NCBI RefSeq assembly: GCF_037325665.1
Contig: NC_090253.1
Coordinates: 41,635,750-41,699,749, forward strand
DNA length: 64,000 nt
Direction: 5' to 3'
Origin: Littorina saxatilis
Taxonomy: Eukaryota; Mollusca; Gastropoda; Littorinimorpha; Littorinidae
Below, in pieces: positions 13,001 to 25,000 of the stretch. The position numbers were made by a program, and so were the translations under genes. Position 1 is the stretch's first letter, and every line of letters begins with the position of its first letter. The notes beneath the pieces are model-generated. The model saw only the letters and a list, made by a program, of their open reading frames with translations. It was not told the DNA's origin and did not search any database.

Positions 13001-16000
13001 CAAGAGAGGGGAGAGCCGAGTCAGCGTCTTTCTTTCTTTAATTGGTGTTTAACGTCATTTTCAACCGTTCAAGGTTATATCGTGAAGGAAGAGTCAGCGT
13101 CGACCTCCCTCTTTCGCTGAGGGATGTTTGGGCAACAAGGCAACTAATTCCAGCGGAATCAGGAACGTCGCCCTTAGAAAAGGAAAAGTCTGAATAAAAT
13201 TCCTAGACAAGACGCTCCAGTCCACCTTCTTCTGCACCAACTGAGACAAGAAGTGGTCTGGGCACTCGCAGCCAGCCCCGGCTAGCAGAGGGAAAAGTTG
13301 TGACAGGTAAGCCACGGCGGGAGACTCCACAAAACTAAAAGATTGTGATTCCACCCGCGAAGGCCGAAAGTCAACAGCAGCAGAAGGGGGTAAAGAAACA
13401 CCCTGGACTGCATTAACAACCCCCTCCGGAAAATAAGCCGCTGCCACTGAAGGCGCTTATCACATAGCCTGCCTAAACACAGTAGGCAAAGCTACATACT
13501 CCACCTCTTCATCAGATAAAATCTGAGTCGCCACCATCCAATGTGTTACCACACAAAGGAGGAGAGACAGGAGAACCAAAAGTGTGCTCCGACCCCGCTT
13601 GCCAAACACCATCACTCCCCTGCCCTAAAGGGGAAGAGAAGAAGAAGCAGGCACAGCACCCTGCCGAGAGGGAGGGTGGCCGGGGCCACCGAACAAAGCC
13701 AAGGCAGGCCCATTGTTCGCCCCTTATTGGCCTTCTTGGCTAATTCGTGTTTAGAGCAGGGGTGCAACTCCTTAGCGCCCCTCTCTCAATCCAGATGGTT
13801 AATCACCTCTGTTTCTTATCGCAGCTACTCTGAAACAGATAGGCCTCTCTATCGTTGGTCATGGCGCTTTTGTGTGCATGATCAAAGGACCTTGTTTTAA
13901 GAGGTTTAGAGGCTTTACCCCTCTTTGGGATTTGCTCTAGTTTTGGAATGGTTGCGTTCTTTGGCATTTTGAACCCTTACTCTTGGCTCTTTTGCTAGAC
14001 TTAACGCGTAGGACAAACAATGAGATAATTACTGTGATGTTCTTAACTACACTTTAATATGGAATGTATGTAGGTAGGTATGTATGCATGTGTGTTGGTG
14101 TGTCAGGTGTGCAAGAAAAAAGGGTATTTTTTATCATGGGTTTTATGAATTTTCTTCTCTTATTCTTTTATAATTATTAATTAATGACCTATATGTGCTG
14201 ATGACCAATTTAATTTCCTTTGTTGGATCAATAAAATGTTATGAGTTATGAGTTAGGACTTTGTTCCTCTTACTCTGGGCTCAGCCCTGAAGGTCAGTGA
14301 GACCCATGTACCATTGAGGTTACCGGAGAGGATATCCTTGGAACATAACAATTCCGTTTTTTCACGGCTTTTCGGCCAGGTTTCTTTGGATCAGAAACCT
14401 GGTCAATCTCCTGTGGTATTTAATTCCCTCCTCTCGGGAGGACTCTCGCTCCGGGCGATTTGGATTTTTTAACTGTCTGGTTAGAGCTTTAAAATCTTTT
14501 CTAGCTTCTGCTAAACAATTCGAACTAAGAGCCAAAAGCTCATGTTCTTATCTCTTTACACTTTAGGTGAAAGAGACTTCTCTGAATTGACTTTCACTAG
14601 AGGTGTTACTACTTTCATAGGACAGTTCTATGAGTGGTGGCCTATTGAACAAAAGGGGGGGGGGGGGGGGCGTTCAGTCCTCCTGCTTTCCTTTACAGGG
14701 GTTCAGGAGTCCAGAGCTGGGGGGAGGGGGGGGGGGGTCTTCTCTCTCTCTGTGGCATTCCAGTGGCTTAGGCGAAGTTTTGCCTTTTTCTCTTGGGAGG
14801 TCTAAGGACGTGTCCATTAAATTTGACCTCTTGGACATCTCCTGCTATTAACTTGTCGAGGCCTTTTCTTTGCCCTGGTTAGTTTCGGCAGGACAGGTTC
14901 TTTCAGGGACATAATTAAGTCCCTCCTCCTTAACCTTTTAACTACCAACTTTTTTTTACTGTAGAATCCCTCAGCTCCCAAGTTATTTTGAGCAAAGACA
15001 GTCAAAAACGAGTATGTTTGTTTAAATTATTATTACTCAGCTTCCAGTAGTCAGATTGATATAAAATTTTGGTATGTTATTGGATAGTGATCAAAATGTA
15101 TGTATTCTTCGTGGTATGAATGTCGGAGTGTTGTAATGGTTTATTTACCTGTCTACCTGTCAATAAATTTGAAAAAGTACGTCTGTGTTTGTTTTCATGT
15201 ATATTCATGCAAACTTGTTGCTCCGGTATAGCATCACTTTCGGTTTCACTTTCACTTGAATGATCGAAGTCAGTCAAGTCAGCGGTGTTCACTGAACTAA
15301 CGCTGATGTCGGAGCCAGAATCTTCCAATTCATGTCGATTTTCGATGAGATTATCCAGCAGAGCAGTGAACTCTGGATCGCTGTCCTCGGAATCCATGTC
15401 GGAGACACATACAAAAAAATCCCGTGAAAAAAGATCGATAGAAACTCGCACTGAAGTCGAAAGCACTTGCAAACACAACTTGGCGGAAGTGAGACAATCC
15501 CACAATGCATTTGCAACCGTCTTATTACTACTGCTCGCGCACAACAACCGCAAACAACCAAAACAGACGCTACACCGGCGAGGGGCGGTATCGGGCGGTA
15601 TGGGAATAGCGGCAATGGCGGAAGACGGGCGGTATGGTAGTTAAAAGGTTAAGGAACAATCTGCAGTTATGAGAATTGCGGTAAGAATATGTAATTTAAT
15701 CGAAAATTTCAATAATAAATTTTCATTTGATTAATATACTTACCCAATTCTCATAGTTAATACCCTCCCATCCATCCCCGCTACTTAATTTCCTACGGGA
15801 TTTTGAGAAGTCTCGAATGATTATTCCGGATGCCGGCGCTCACGTGGTGCGCGGTGGGTTATGGGTAACCAAGTAGGTTCAGGGCATAGCAACGGCTATG
15901 GCGTCTGTTTTTAGCTTGGTTACCACCCTTTCAAGGGCAGGTAATTTGAGTAGTGTTTTGACATCTAGCATATGAGATTGAGGTCAATGCATTTATGAGA

Positions 16001-19000
16001 ATTGGGTAAGTATATTAATGAAAGGAAAATTTATTATTGAAATTTTCGATTTTCACTCCATAGAGCGGTCAGAATTTGTGTCATAAAACATTTTCCACGC
16101 AGTAAAGTGGCACTGCAGACACTCTCTGTTGGCCATTATGTTTCTTTTTTCTGAATTAACTTTTAGAAAATGTATATATTCTTGCGCGGAATAACCAAAA
16201 TGTGGCTGTGCGAATTCATTTTAGACAACACTGCTCAAAAACACCATTAGCTACGCTGAAATTCCCCCCCCCCCCCCCCCCCCCAAAGTGAATTGCTACA
16301 CTTAGTTTGACAAGAGTTGGCAGGTCTGAATGCAGCTAATGGTGGTGATAATTTTTCTGGCAGGCTGCGGCCACCGAGGCGGCTCAGCGCACCACACAGG
16401 CCGTTGCACAGGCGGAGCGGACAGCGCAGGGTGTGGTGCAGGCAGTGACCGGTGTCGCTGCGTCCGCTCCCACTGTCGCTCAGGCAGTCACCGGGCAACA
16501 GCTCCACTCACTGGTATCTGCTGCCACGCCCACCACCATCATTGTGAGATATGCTTCTGTTATGGAGAGAGAGAGTGTGTGTGTCTTCCTGTCTGTGGCT
16601 GTCCCTCTCTGTCCCTCTCCCTCTCTGTCTCTCTCTCTCTCTGTGTCTCTCTCTCTCTGTGTCTCTGTCTCTCTCTCACTCTTGAATCTCTCTCTCTTGA
16701 ATCTCTCTCTCTTGAATCTCGCTCTCTCTTGAATCTCTCTCTCTCTTGAATAGCAATATTAGCTGAAGAGACGATAAAAACAAATAACCAACTGTCTGTT
16801 CTGCCTGCCTGCCTGCCTGTCTGTCTGTGTAACTGCATGTGTGCCTCTGGAATAGCTGTCCACTGTTGAAAATATACGTCCGATGTCAATGTTTGCCAAA
16901 TATGCAACCGTTTGTTATCCAATAAAAACTTGCGCACATCTGAGATAAAATAAATTAATTTCAGAATCGCATGTCCACCTTGAAAAGATGTAACATATGT
17001 GTTAACTTCACTGCAACATTTGAATGGATTAAAGGCCGTTTCCAGTCCTCCGGTCATTGTTTAGACGTGGAGGTGTATAATGTACGTTGTATGAGCTGTT
17101 GGTGCGTGTAGCGTGCTTTGTCCACCTGAAAGGTAGAACTGTTTGAAATAAAAGGTACCTGTACAGTGGAGCCCCCCTTGTAAAGACTTTAAAAAAAAAT
17201 ATGGGAAAATCAGGTCTTGCAAAGGAGAGTCTTAAAATGGAGGTAAATTTACATTGTTTATGAACAGAACATCTGAAAAATAAGGGTCTTAAAAAGGGGG
17301 AAACCCCCTGCGGGTTAGGGGGAAGAATTTACCCGATGCTCCCCAGCATGTCGTAAGAGGCGACTAACGGATTCTGTTTCTTCATTTACCCTTGTTAAGT
17401 GTTTCTTGAATAGAATATAGTCAATGTTTGTAAAGATTTTAGTCAAGCAGTATGTAAGAAATGTTAAGTCCTTTGGGAACTTGCATTCTCCCAGTAGGGT
17501 GGTATGTTGTGCTACGTTGCAAGCCCCTGGAGCAATTTTTTGATTAGTGCTTTTGTGAACAATTAACAAGTGGCTCTATCCCATCACCCCCCCCCCCCCC
17601 CCCCCCCCCCCCCTTTTCCCCGTCGCGATATAACCTTCGTGGTTGAAAACGACGTTAAACACCAAATAAAGAAAGAAAGAACAAGTCGCGTAAGGCGAAA
17701 ATACAACATTTAGTCAAGTAGCTGTCGAACTCACAGAATGAAACTGAACGCAATGCAACGCAGCAAGACCGTATACTCGTAGCATCGTCAGTCCACCGCT
17801 CATGGCAAAGGCAGTGAAATTGACAAGAAGAGCGGGGTAGTAGTTGCGCTGAGAAGGATAGCACGCTTTTCTGTACCTCTCTTTGTTTTAACTTTCTGAG
17901 CGTGTTTTCAATCCAAACATATATCTATATGTTTTTGGAATCAGGAACCGACAAGGAATAAGATGAAAGTGTTTTTAAATTGATTTCGAAAATTTAATTT
18001 TGATCATAATTTTTATATTTTTAATTTTCAGAGCTTGTTTTTAATCCAAATATAACATATTTATATGTTTTTGGAATCAGAACATGATACAGAATAAGAT
18101 TAACGTAAATTTGGATCGTTTTATAAACACATTTTTTTTTTTACAATTTTCAGATTTTTAATGACCAAAGTCATTAATTAATTTTTAAGCCACCAAGCTG
18201 AAATGCAATACCGAAGTCCGGGCTTCGTCGGAGATTACTTGACCAAAATTTCAACCAATTTGGTTGAAAAATGAGAGCGTGACAGTGCCGCCTCAACTTT
18301 CACGAAAAGCCGGATATGACGTCATCAAAGACATTTATCAAAAAAATGAAAAAAACGTCTGAGGATATCATACCCAGGAACTCTCATGTCAAATTTCATA
18401 AAGATCGGTCCAGTAGTTTAGTCTGAATCGCTCTACACACACAGACAGACAGACAGACACACACACACATACACCACGACCCTCGTCTCGATTCCCCCCT
18501 CTATGTTAAAACATTTAGTCAAAACTTGACTAAATGTAAAAAGGAGGAAGTCTTAAATTGGGGGGTCTGAAAAGGGAGGGTCCACTTCACTGCCTTCATT
18601 GTGGTTGCTGTATTGACTGTAATATGTTATCCCCTCATGACCTCATGCACCAATTGTGTTCCAGCAGACTGGCACCGTGGCTTCACGCGCTGCAGTACCG
18701 CAGGGAATGACCGCTGTTTCCATTGCCCGTACCATCGCAGCCACTGGCAACATTGTGGTCAGTATTGCTCTCTTGCTGTTTGCCTTGCAGAATCCAGCCT
18801 TATTTAAATTGCTACTATCATGGCTATCTCTTTGAACCTGATTTCTCAGTGGACGATGCGTGGAAATAAGTCTGACGGGTTTGTATTGGTTGTGAAAGAG
18901 TAAATACCCTTGCTTTAAGGGAGACAAATAATCCCCACGTGCTTCTTGCCCCTGTATTTCAGACATGCCCCTCGCTACTAGTGATAGGTCCGTGGATTGT

Positions 19001-22000
19001 TTTGTTCTCTCCTTAAAAGCAAGGGTTTTCTCTCTTTCAACGCATACAAACCTGACATGAGTTATTTTCGGAATTCATCTATTGCTGTCGTTTTGAAAGA
19101 ATATAATTATACTGCACATATTGTCTGCAAAAAAAGTCATCAGACTGCACTATTTTAATCATTCACCATCTCCAGTTAGCCAAGATAGAAGTAGTGTCAA
19201 ATGCAAAGTCTTATTCTCAAATGTCTTGCATTTTGAAATAATTGCTCTTATCGGATCTAGGAATGCTGTGTTAACACCCTGGCAGAGGCCTTGATCATAG
19301 TAAGTCAGATGACATGGTTGATTGTTAGAGGCCTTGATCATAGCTCAGTAAGTCAGATTACATGGTTGATTGTTAGAGGCCTTGATCATAGCTCAGTAAG
19401 TCAGATTACATGGTTGATTGTTAGAGGCCTTGATCATAGCTCAGTAAGTCAGATTACATGGTTGATTGTTAGAGGCCTTGATCATAGCTCAGTAAGTCAG
19501 ATTACATGGTTGATTGTTAGAGGCCTTGATCATAGCTCAGTAAGTCAGATGACATGGTTGATTGTTAAAAGCGCACCACCAAAGAAGAAAAGATTGTCGC
19601 ACAACTTGCACGGCTTCCTGATATGTGTTGATGCTTCGGCTGTTGTGATACTTTCCCAGTTTCCCATCATACTGAGTACACTTGACCAGAGTAGTATGTA
19701 CCATCAAAATATGACCATCACCTTTTCTTGTTCTTGTTCTTTTTTTGTTCATGGGCTTAAACTCCCACTTTCACTAATGTTTTTGCATGAGTAGAGTTTT
19801 ACGTGTATGACCGTTTTTACCCCGCCATTCGGGCAGCCATACGCCGATTTCGGGGGAGGCATGCTGGGTATTTTCGTGTTTCTATAACCCACCGAACTCT
19901 GACATGGATTACAGGATCTTTTCCGTGCGCACTTGGTCTTGTGCTTGCGTGTACACACTAGCAGGTCTGCACATAAGTTGACCTGGGAGATCGGAAATAT
20001 CTCGACCGCCTTAACGCCCCAGGTGGCCACGACTGGGATTAGAACTCACGATCTCCCGATTAGGAGGCCGATGTCTTAACCACTACGCCACTGTGCCCGT
20101 CTAACTTATATTCATTCTCATGTGTTTGACCAGGCGGTGACCGGCAGCCTGAGTCGGGGGCAGAGAGTGGCTGTGCACGACATCACCACAGTGGCGGGGA
20201 CAGTAACAGCCGCCCAAGTGGCAGCGGCCCAGGCACAGCCCCGTGCTACACTGCAACCCACAGTCTCTGCATCAGCATCCGTCAACCTCACACAGAAAAT
20301 GGCAGCCCTCGCTGGCACTTCCGCTCTGGCGGGAGGTAAGAGTAAGTCGTGCTTCATCCATCACTCCATTTGGCTTGGGTTTTCAGTTGTTGTTTTAGTG
20401 TGTGTGTGTGGAGATTTAAAAAAAATGTTTCCTACATCTTCTTTAGTATTTTGTTTAAAAACAATTTGTGTTTGTGTGTGTTGAATTGTTCATTGCTTGG
20501 ATTTTTTCTGTACTTTCTTTTTTTGTGGTTTTAGTTTTTTGTTGATTTTGTTTGTTGGTGTTTTCAGTTTGCAGAATGTGTCACATGCACCATTCTTTGG
20601 TTTTATTCTTGCTGTGTTATTTTCCTGTGCATGCAGTTTAAAGTTTAACATATATGCCATTCTTGCACTCATTAAACAAGTTTTGTTGTCTGTACATTGG
20701 ACAGTCTGTATATTTTCAAGTGTTCAAGGAAAATTAAAACACAAACATGTGAATGAAAATTAGCCTATGTAGCATGCATGTTTCAGATTTAGAGTGATTA
20801 CTTGCCTTCATTTTTCACTGACTGCAGTCTATATTTATGAACAGAAAAGCTGATAAAATGAAAGTCTTGAAGAGGGGAAAGTCTTAAAATGGGGAGGGGG
20901 GGTGGGGGGGGGGGGGGGGGGGTTCGGTTCCACTGCATTATTGTTGTATAGATTTAGTGCGCCTACCTCCCTTGGTTATTCACTGACAGTACAGTGGAAC
21001 CCTCCTTGTAAGACTCCCTCCGTTTTAAGACCTTGTTTTCTCAGACTTTTTGTTCATAAGATGGTAAAATTACCCCCTTTTAAGACTCCCTCCTTTTTGA
21101 GACCCGATTTGTGGGATTTTTGGAGGTCTTAAAAGGGGGATTCCACTGTATTCAGCAGGTATTAATTGAGACTGTGTTGTGTGTGTGCCTTTGTTGTGTG
21201 ATATTAATTGAGACTGTGTTGTGTGTGTGCCTTTGTTGTGTGGTATTAATTGAGACTGTGTTGTGTGTGTGCCTTTGTTGTGTGATAATAATTGAGACTG
21301 TGTTGTGTGTGTGCCTTTGTTGTGTGATATTAATTGAGACTGTGTTGTGTGTGTGCCTTTGTTGTGTGATATTAATTGAGACTGTGTTGTGTGTGTGCCT
21401 TTGTTGTGTGATATTAATTGAGACTGTGTTGTGTGTGTGCCTTTGTTGTGTGATATTAATTGAGACTGTGTTGTGTGTGTGTACAGCCACAGTCCAGCAC
21501 CAGCTGGCCAAGGGACTGACCCACCAGCAGATCAACTTGCTGAGACCCATCATGCGAACCCAGCAGGCCGCCGGGACACCCACACAAGCACAGCAACTGC
21601 GCCCACAGAAACTTAGTTTTGTAAGTGGCCTATTTGTAAGTGGCCTAATTACAAGCTCAAGTTTATTCATGTGTCTGTTAGTGTTACCTGTGTGTTTGTG
21701 TCTGAATCTGTGTGTGTTTGTGTAGAAACAATTGACAAGTGGCTCTATCCCATCTCCCCCCTTTCCCCGTCGCGATATAACCTTCGTGGTTGAAAACGAC
21801 GTTAAACACCAAATAAAGAAAGATGTGTGTTTGTGTGCGTGTGTCTGTTAGTGTTACCTGTGTGTTTGTGTCTGAATCTGTGTGTGTTTGTGCGCATGTG
21901 TCTTTAGTGTTACCTGTGTGTTTGAATCTCTGTGTGTTTGTGTGCGTGTGTCTGTCTACCTCTGTGTATATGTGTCGGAGAGAGAGAAAAAAACCAAACT

Positions 22001-25000
22001 ATGATTACTTTCACATGTTTTCTCATTTAATTCCCATTAGTCTTAATTCATACATGGACATGTAGTTAAACAATACTTGTATAAGTAAGTGTAAGTACTG
22101 TTAAAATCTGCAAGTGGCCCATTTTTGTGAGTAGACCTGAGAATTCAGTCCTCTCCTGCTATAGATATATTCACAGAAATAAGATGAAATATATTCACAG
22201 AATAAAGATTCTTGCTTTATTGCTGGGTGCTTAGGTTTTTGTAAAAAGTACTGCATAGTATTGTGGTGCAGAAAAACAAGGAAGGCTTGTGATATTAGTA
22301 CCTAGCAGTAGAGGCTTTGTTCCACAGAAACACGGAAGGCTTGTGATATTAGTACCTAGCAGTAGAGGCTTTGTTCCACAGAAACACGGAAGGCTTGTGA
22401 TATTAGTACCTAGCAGTAGAGGCTTTGTTCCACAGAAACACGGAAGGCTTGTGATATTAGTACCTAGCAGTAGAGGCTTTGTTCCACAGAAATAAGGAAG
22501 GCTTGTGATATTAGTACCTAACAGTAGAGGCTTTGTTCCACAGAAACACTCCACAGAAACAAGGAAGGCTTGTGATATTAGTACCTAGCAGTAGAGGCTT
22601 TGTTCCACAGAAACAAGGAAGGCTTGTGATATTTGTACCTAGCAGTAGAGGCTTTGTTCCACAGAAACACGGAAGGCTTGTGATATTAGTACCTAGCAGT
22701 AGAGGCTTTGTTCCACAGAAACACGGAAGGCTTGTGATATTAGTACCTAGCAGTAGAGGCTTTGTTCCACAGAAATAAGGAAGGCTTGTGATATTAGTAC
22801 CTAGCAGTAGAGGCTTTGTTCCACAGAAACACGGAAGGCTTGTGATATTTGTACCTAGCAGTAGAGGCTTTGTTCCACAGAAACACGGAAGGCTTGTGAT
22901 ATTAGTACCTAGCAGTAGAGGCTTTGTTCCACAGAAACAAGGAAGGCTTGTGATATTAGTACCTAGCAGTAGAGGCTTTGTTCCACAGAAACAAGGAAGG
23001 CTTGTGATATTTGTACCTAGCAGTAGAGGCTTTGTTCCACAGAAACAAGCAAGGCTTGTGATATTTGTACCTAACAGTAGAGGCTTTGTTGTTCCACAGA
23101 AACAAGGGCAACTTGTACGCACCATGCCGGCCCAGTTCACGGAGGACCAGTTGAAGAACGCGTTCAAGGTGCGACACCTGGCACAGAGCAAAACACCTGG
23201 CGGACAGGTAAAGGTAGCTTCCCACCTGCTTTTTTCTTCACCTAATGTCGTTTAATTAGTTTGCCAGGCATGAGTTTGTTCTATCAATTTGCAGATTTCT
23301 GGCTTTTTCAGAACTCCACAGAGAATTCCTGAGATCCCCATATTGCATGATTTTGCATCCATTTAAAAGTTTTTTTTGAGTGGTATGCTTTGAAAGAAAA
23401 ATTCATGCTCTCATGCCTTTCTGTTTGTAGTGAATGTGTGTACAGTGGAACCCCCCTTTTAAGACCCCCACATTTAAGACTTCCTCCCTTTTGAGATCTT
23501 AGTTTTCCAGATGTTCTGTTCATATCCCTTGTAAACTTACCCCCATCTTAAGACTCCCTCCATTTTAAGACCTGGTTTTCTCAGATTTTGGGAGTTCAGT
23601 TCTTTGCAGCAGTGCTAGTAAAGTTAGTTTGTGAAGGACCAAAAAAGGAGGGAGACTGACATCTTGTAATAGTTTCACTTCAATGCGCAAGAATAAACGT
23701 GAGGGAGTGTTAGTTGAGTGGTACATTTACTGATTGTGTGAATAAAGTGTTTACCGGCACGGTTGGCCTAGTGGTAAAGCGTCCGCCCCGTGATCGGGAG
23801 GTCGTGGGTTCGAACCCCGGCTGGGTCATACCTAAGACTTTAAAATTGGCAATCTAGTGGCTGCTCCGCCTTGCGTCTGGCATTATGGGGTTAGTGCTAG
23901 GACGGGTTGGTCCGGTGTCAGAATAATGTGAGTGGGTGAGACATGAAGCCTGTGCTGCGACTTCTGTCTTGTGTGTGGCGCACGTTATATGTCAAAGCAG
24001 CACCGCCCTGATATGGCCCTTCGTGGTCGGATGGGCGTAAAGCAAACAAACAAACAAATAAAGTGTTTGCAGAATATGGTGGTCAGTCAGACAATTTAGG
24101 GACATCAGGGCGATTAGCAGACTGCTGAATCAGCTTAATCCAACATAAATACACTACGAAGATAAACTTACTGCATGAATTAACATTTATCTTTAGGGGA
24201 AAAAAGACAGGAGTATTCTTCACAGGAGCAAAATATGAAGAAGTGAATGATCTGTTGTTGTAGCTACAGACAGCACAGCTCCTGCAGGGTCAGATGCAGC
24301 AGGTGGGTCAGTCGGGCGCCACGTCGCAAGCCCCTGTGACGCTGGTCAAGTCAGTGGCGGCCCCTGCTGGTACGTCTGGCGTCCCCATCCCCGTCAGCAT
24401 CAACGTCACCATGGGGCAGGGACAGCAGAAGACTGGACTGCGTAAGTCACACTTGCTTGCTACCTGTGTTTTGAAGCTCTCATCATAGGCTAAATAGTTT
24501 CAAGCATGGAGGTTACCACGTGAACTGGAAAAGGAAACGGACTTGCATCGGTCTCCAATAGCAGTAACTGGTGAAGAGATGATAAGGCCAACAAAAAAAA
24601 TAGGTGTGGTTACGGTAACATAGCCCAAAAAAATAGGGTAGGAAGGTAGGCAATCACTTTTTTTTTTTAACTTTTTTTTCTAATGTGTTCAAATTAAACC
24701 TACTTGACAGGGAAATAAGTGTGCGACTCGGGCGCTTTCGCTTTCATTGCGTTTTCTGCATTCGTTTTCTTGGTTTTTTGTGGGTTTTTCGTTGACAAAT
24801 GTAATAAAAAGTTATAGGGTCGGCCCCTAAAAATAGGGTAGGTCGGGTTACCGTAACCACACCTATTTTTTTTTTTAGGCCTAAACAATAATAACCAAGC
24901 ATCTCATGATAGGCAGCCTCCCAATAAAGGATACCTATGCTGAGGAGCACCAAGCGAAAGTGGGTGCCACCCAAACGGGAGAGAACAAACCACAGGGTCT

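Larger units (their letters stand above)
11827..16330. mobile_element. Family H hAT-type MITE split by a 4-kb element
   Basis: The left end CAGAGCTGCCAACTGCTACG begins at 11827-11830 and the right end AGTTGGCAGGTCTG stops near 16330. The flanking halves align with the intact copy at 8110-8495 (CCTGGTACTC near 11960; GTGGCACTGCAGACACTC near 16107). The break lies at about 11977 and 16052. Confidence 0.55.
17164..18592. mobile_element. Family M MITE broken by two later insertions
   Basis: The left end CAGTGGAGCCCCCC begins at 17164 after TA. M-type sequence runs to about 17305, resumes at 18541 (AGGAGGAAGTCTTAAATTGG) and ends TCCACTTCACTG at 18592. Between them sit a family A repeat (17306-17690) and a family E element (17681-18540), back to back. 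Confidence 0.6.

Noticed and set aside
13094-13447. 117-codon ORF on the minus strand
   Set aside because: It lies inside the large inverted-repeat element. I recognise no domain and see no splice context.
21111-21725. 204-codon ORF with ETVLCVCLCCVILI repeats
   Set aside because: It is an intron minisatellite translated in an open frame. Only 21487-21620 is exon, in the same frame by position of the acceptor.
22276-23099. CRISPR-like array
   Set aside because: Units are directly adjacent without unique spacers, and the genome is eukaryotic.
22231-23191. Long ORFs on both strands with an 18-residue repeat (RLVILVPSSRGFVPQKHG on +)
   Set aside because: They are read-through of the 54-bp minisatellite, whose period is a multiple of three. 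Only the part joined to exon w12 could ever be coding; the minus-strand protein has no support.
23754-23830. tRNA gene
   Set aside because: A and B boxes are good, but the acceptor stem does not pair and the sequence is the head of a SINE with a body, tail and target duplication. The same holds for 41951, 5945 (minus) and 20105 (minus).
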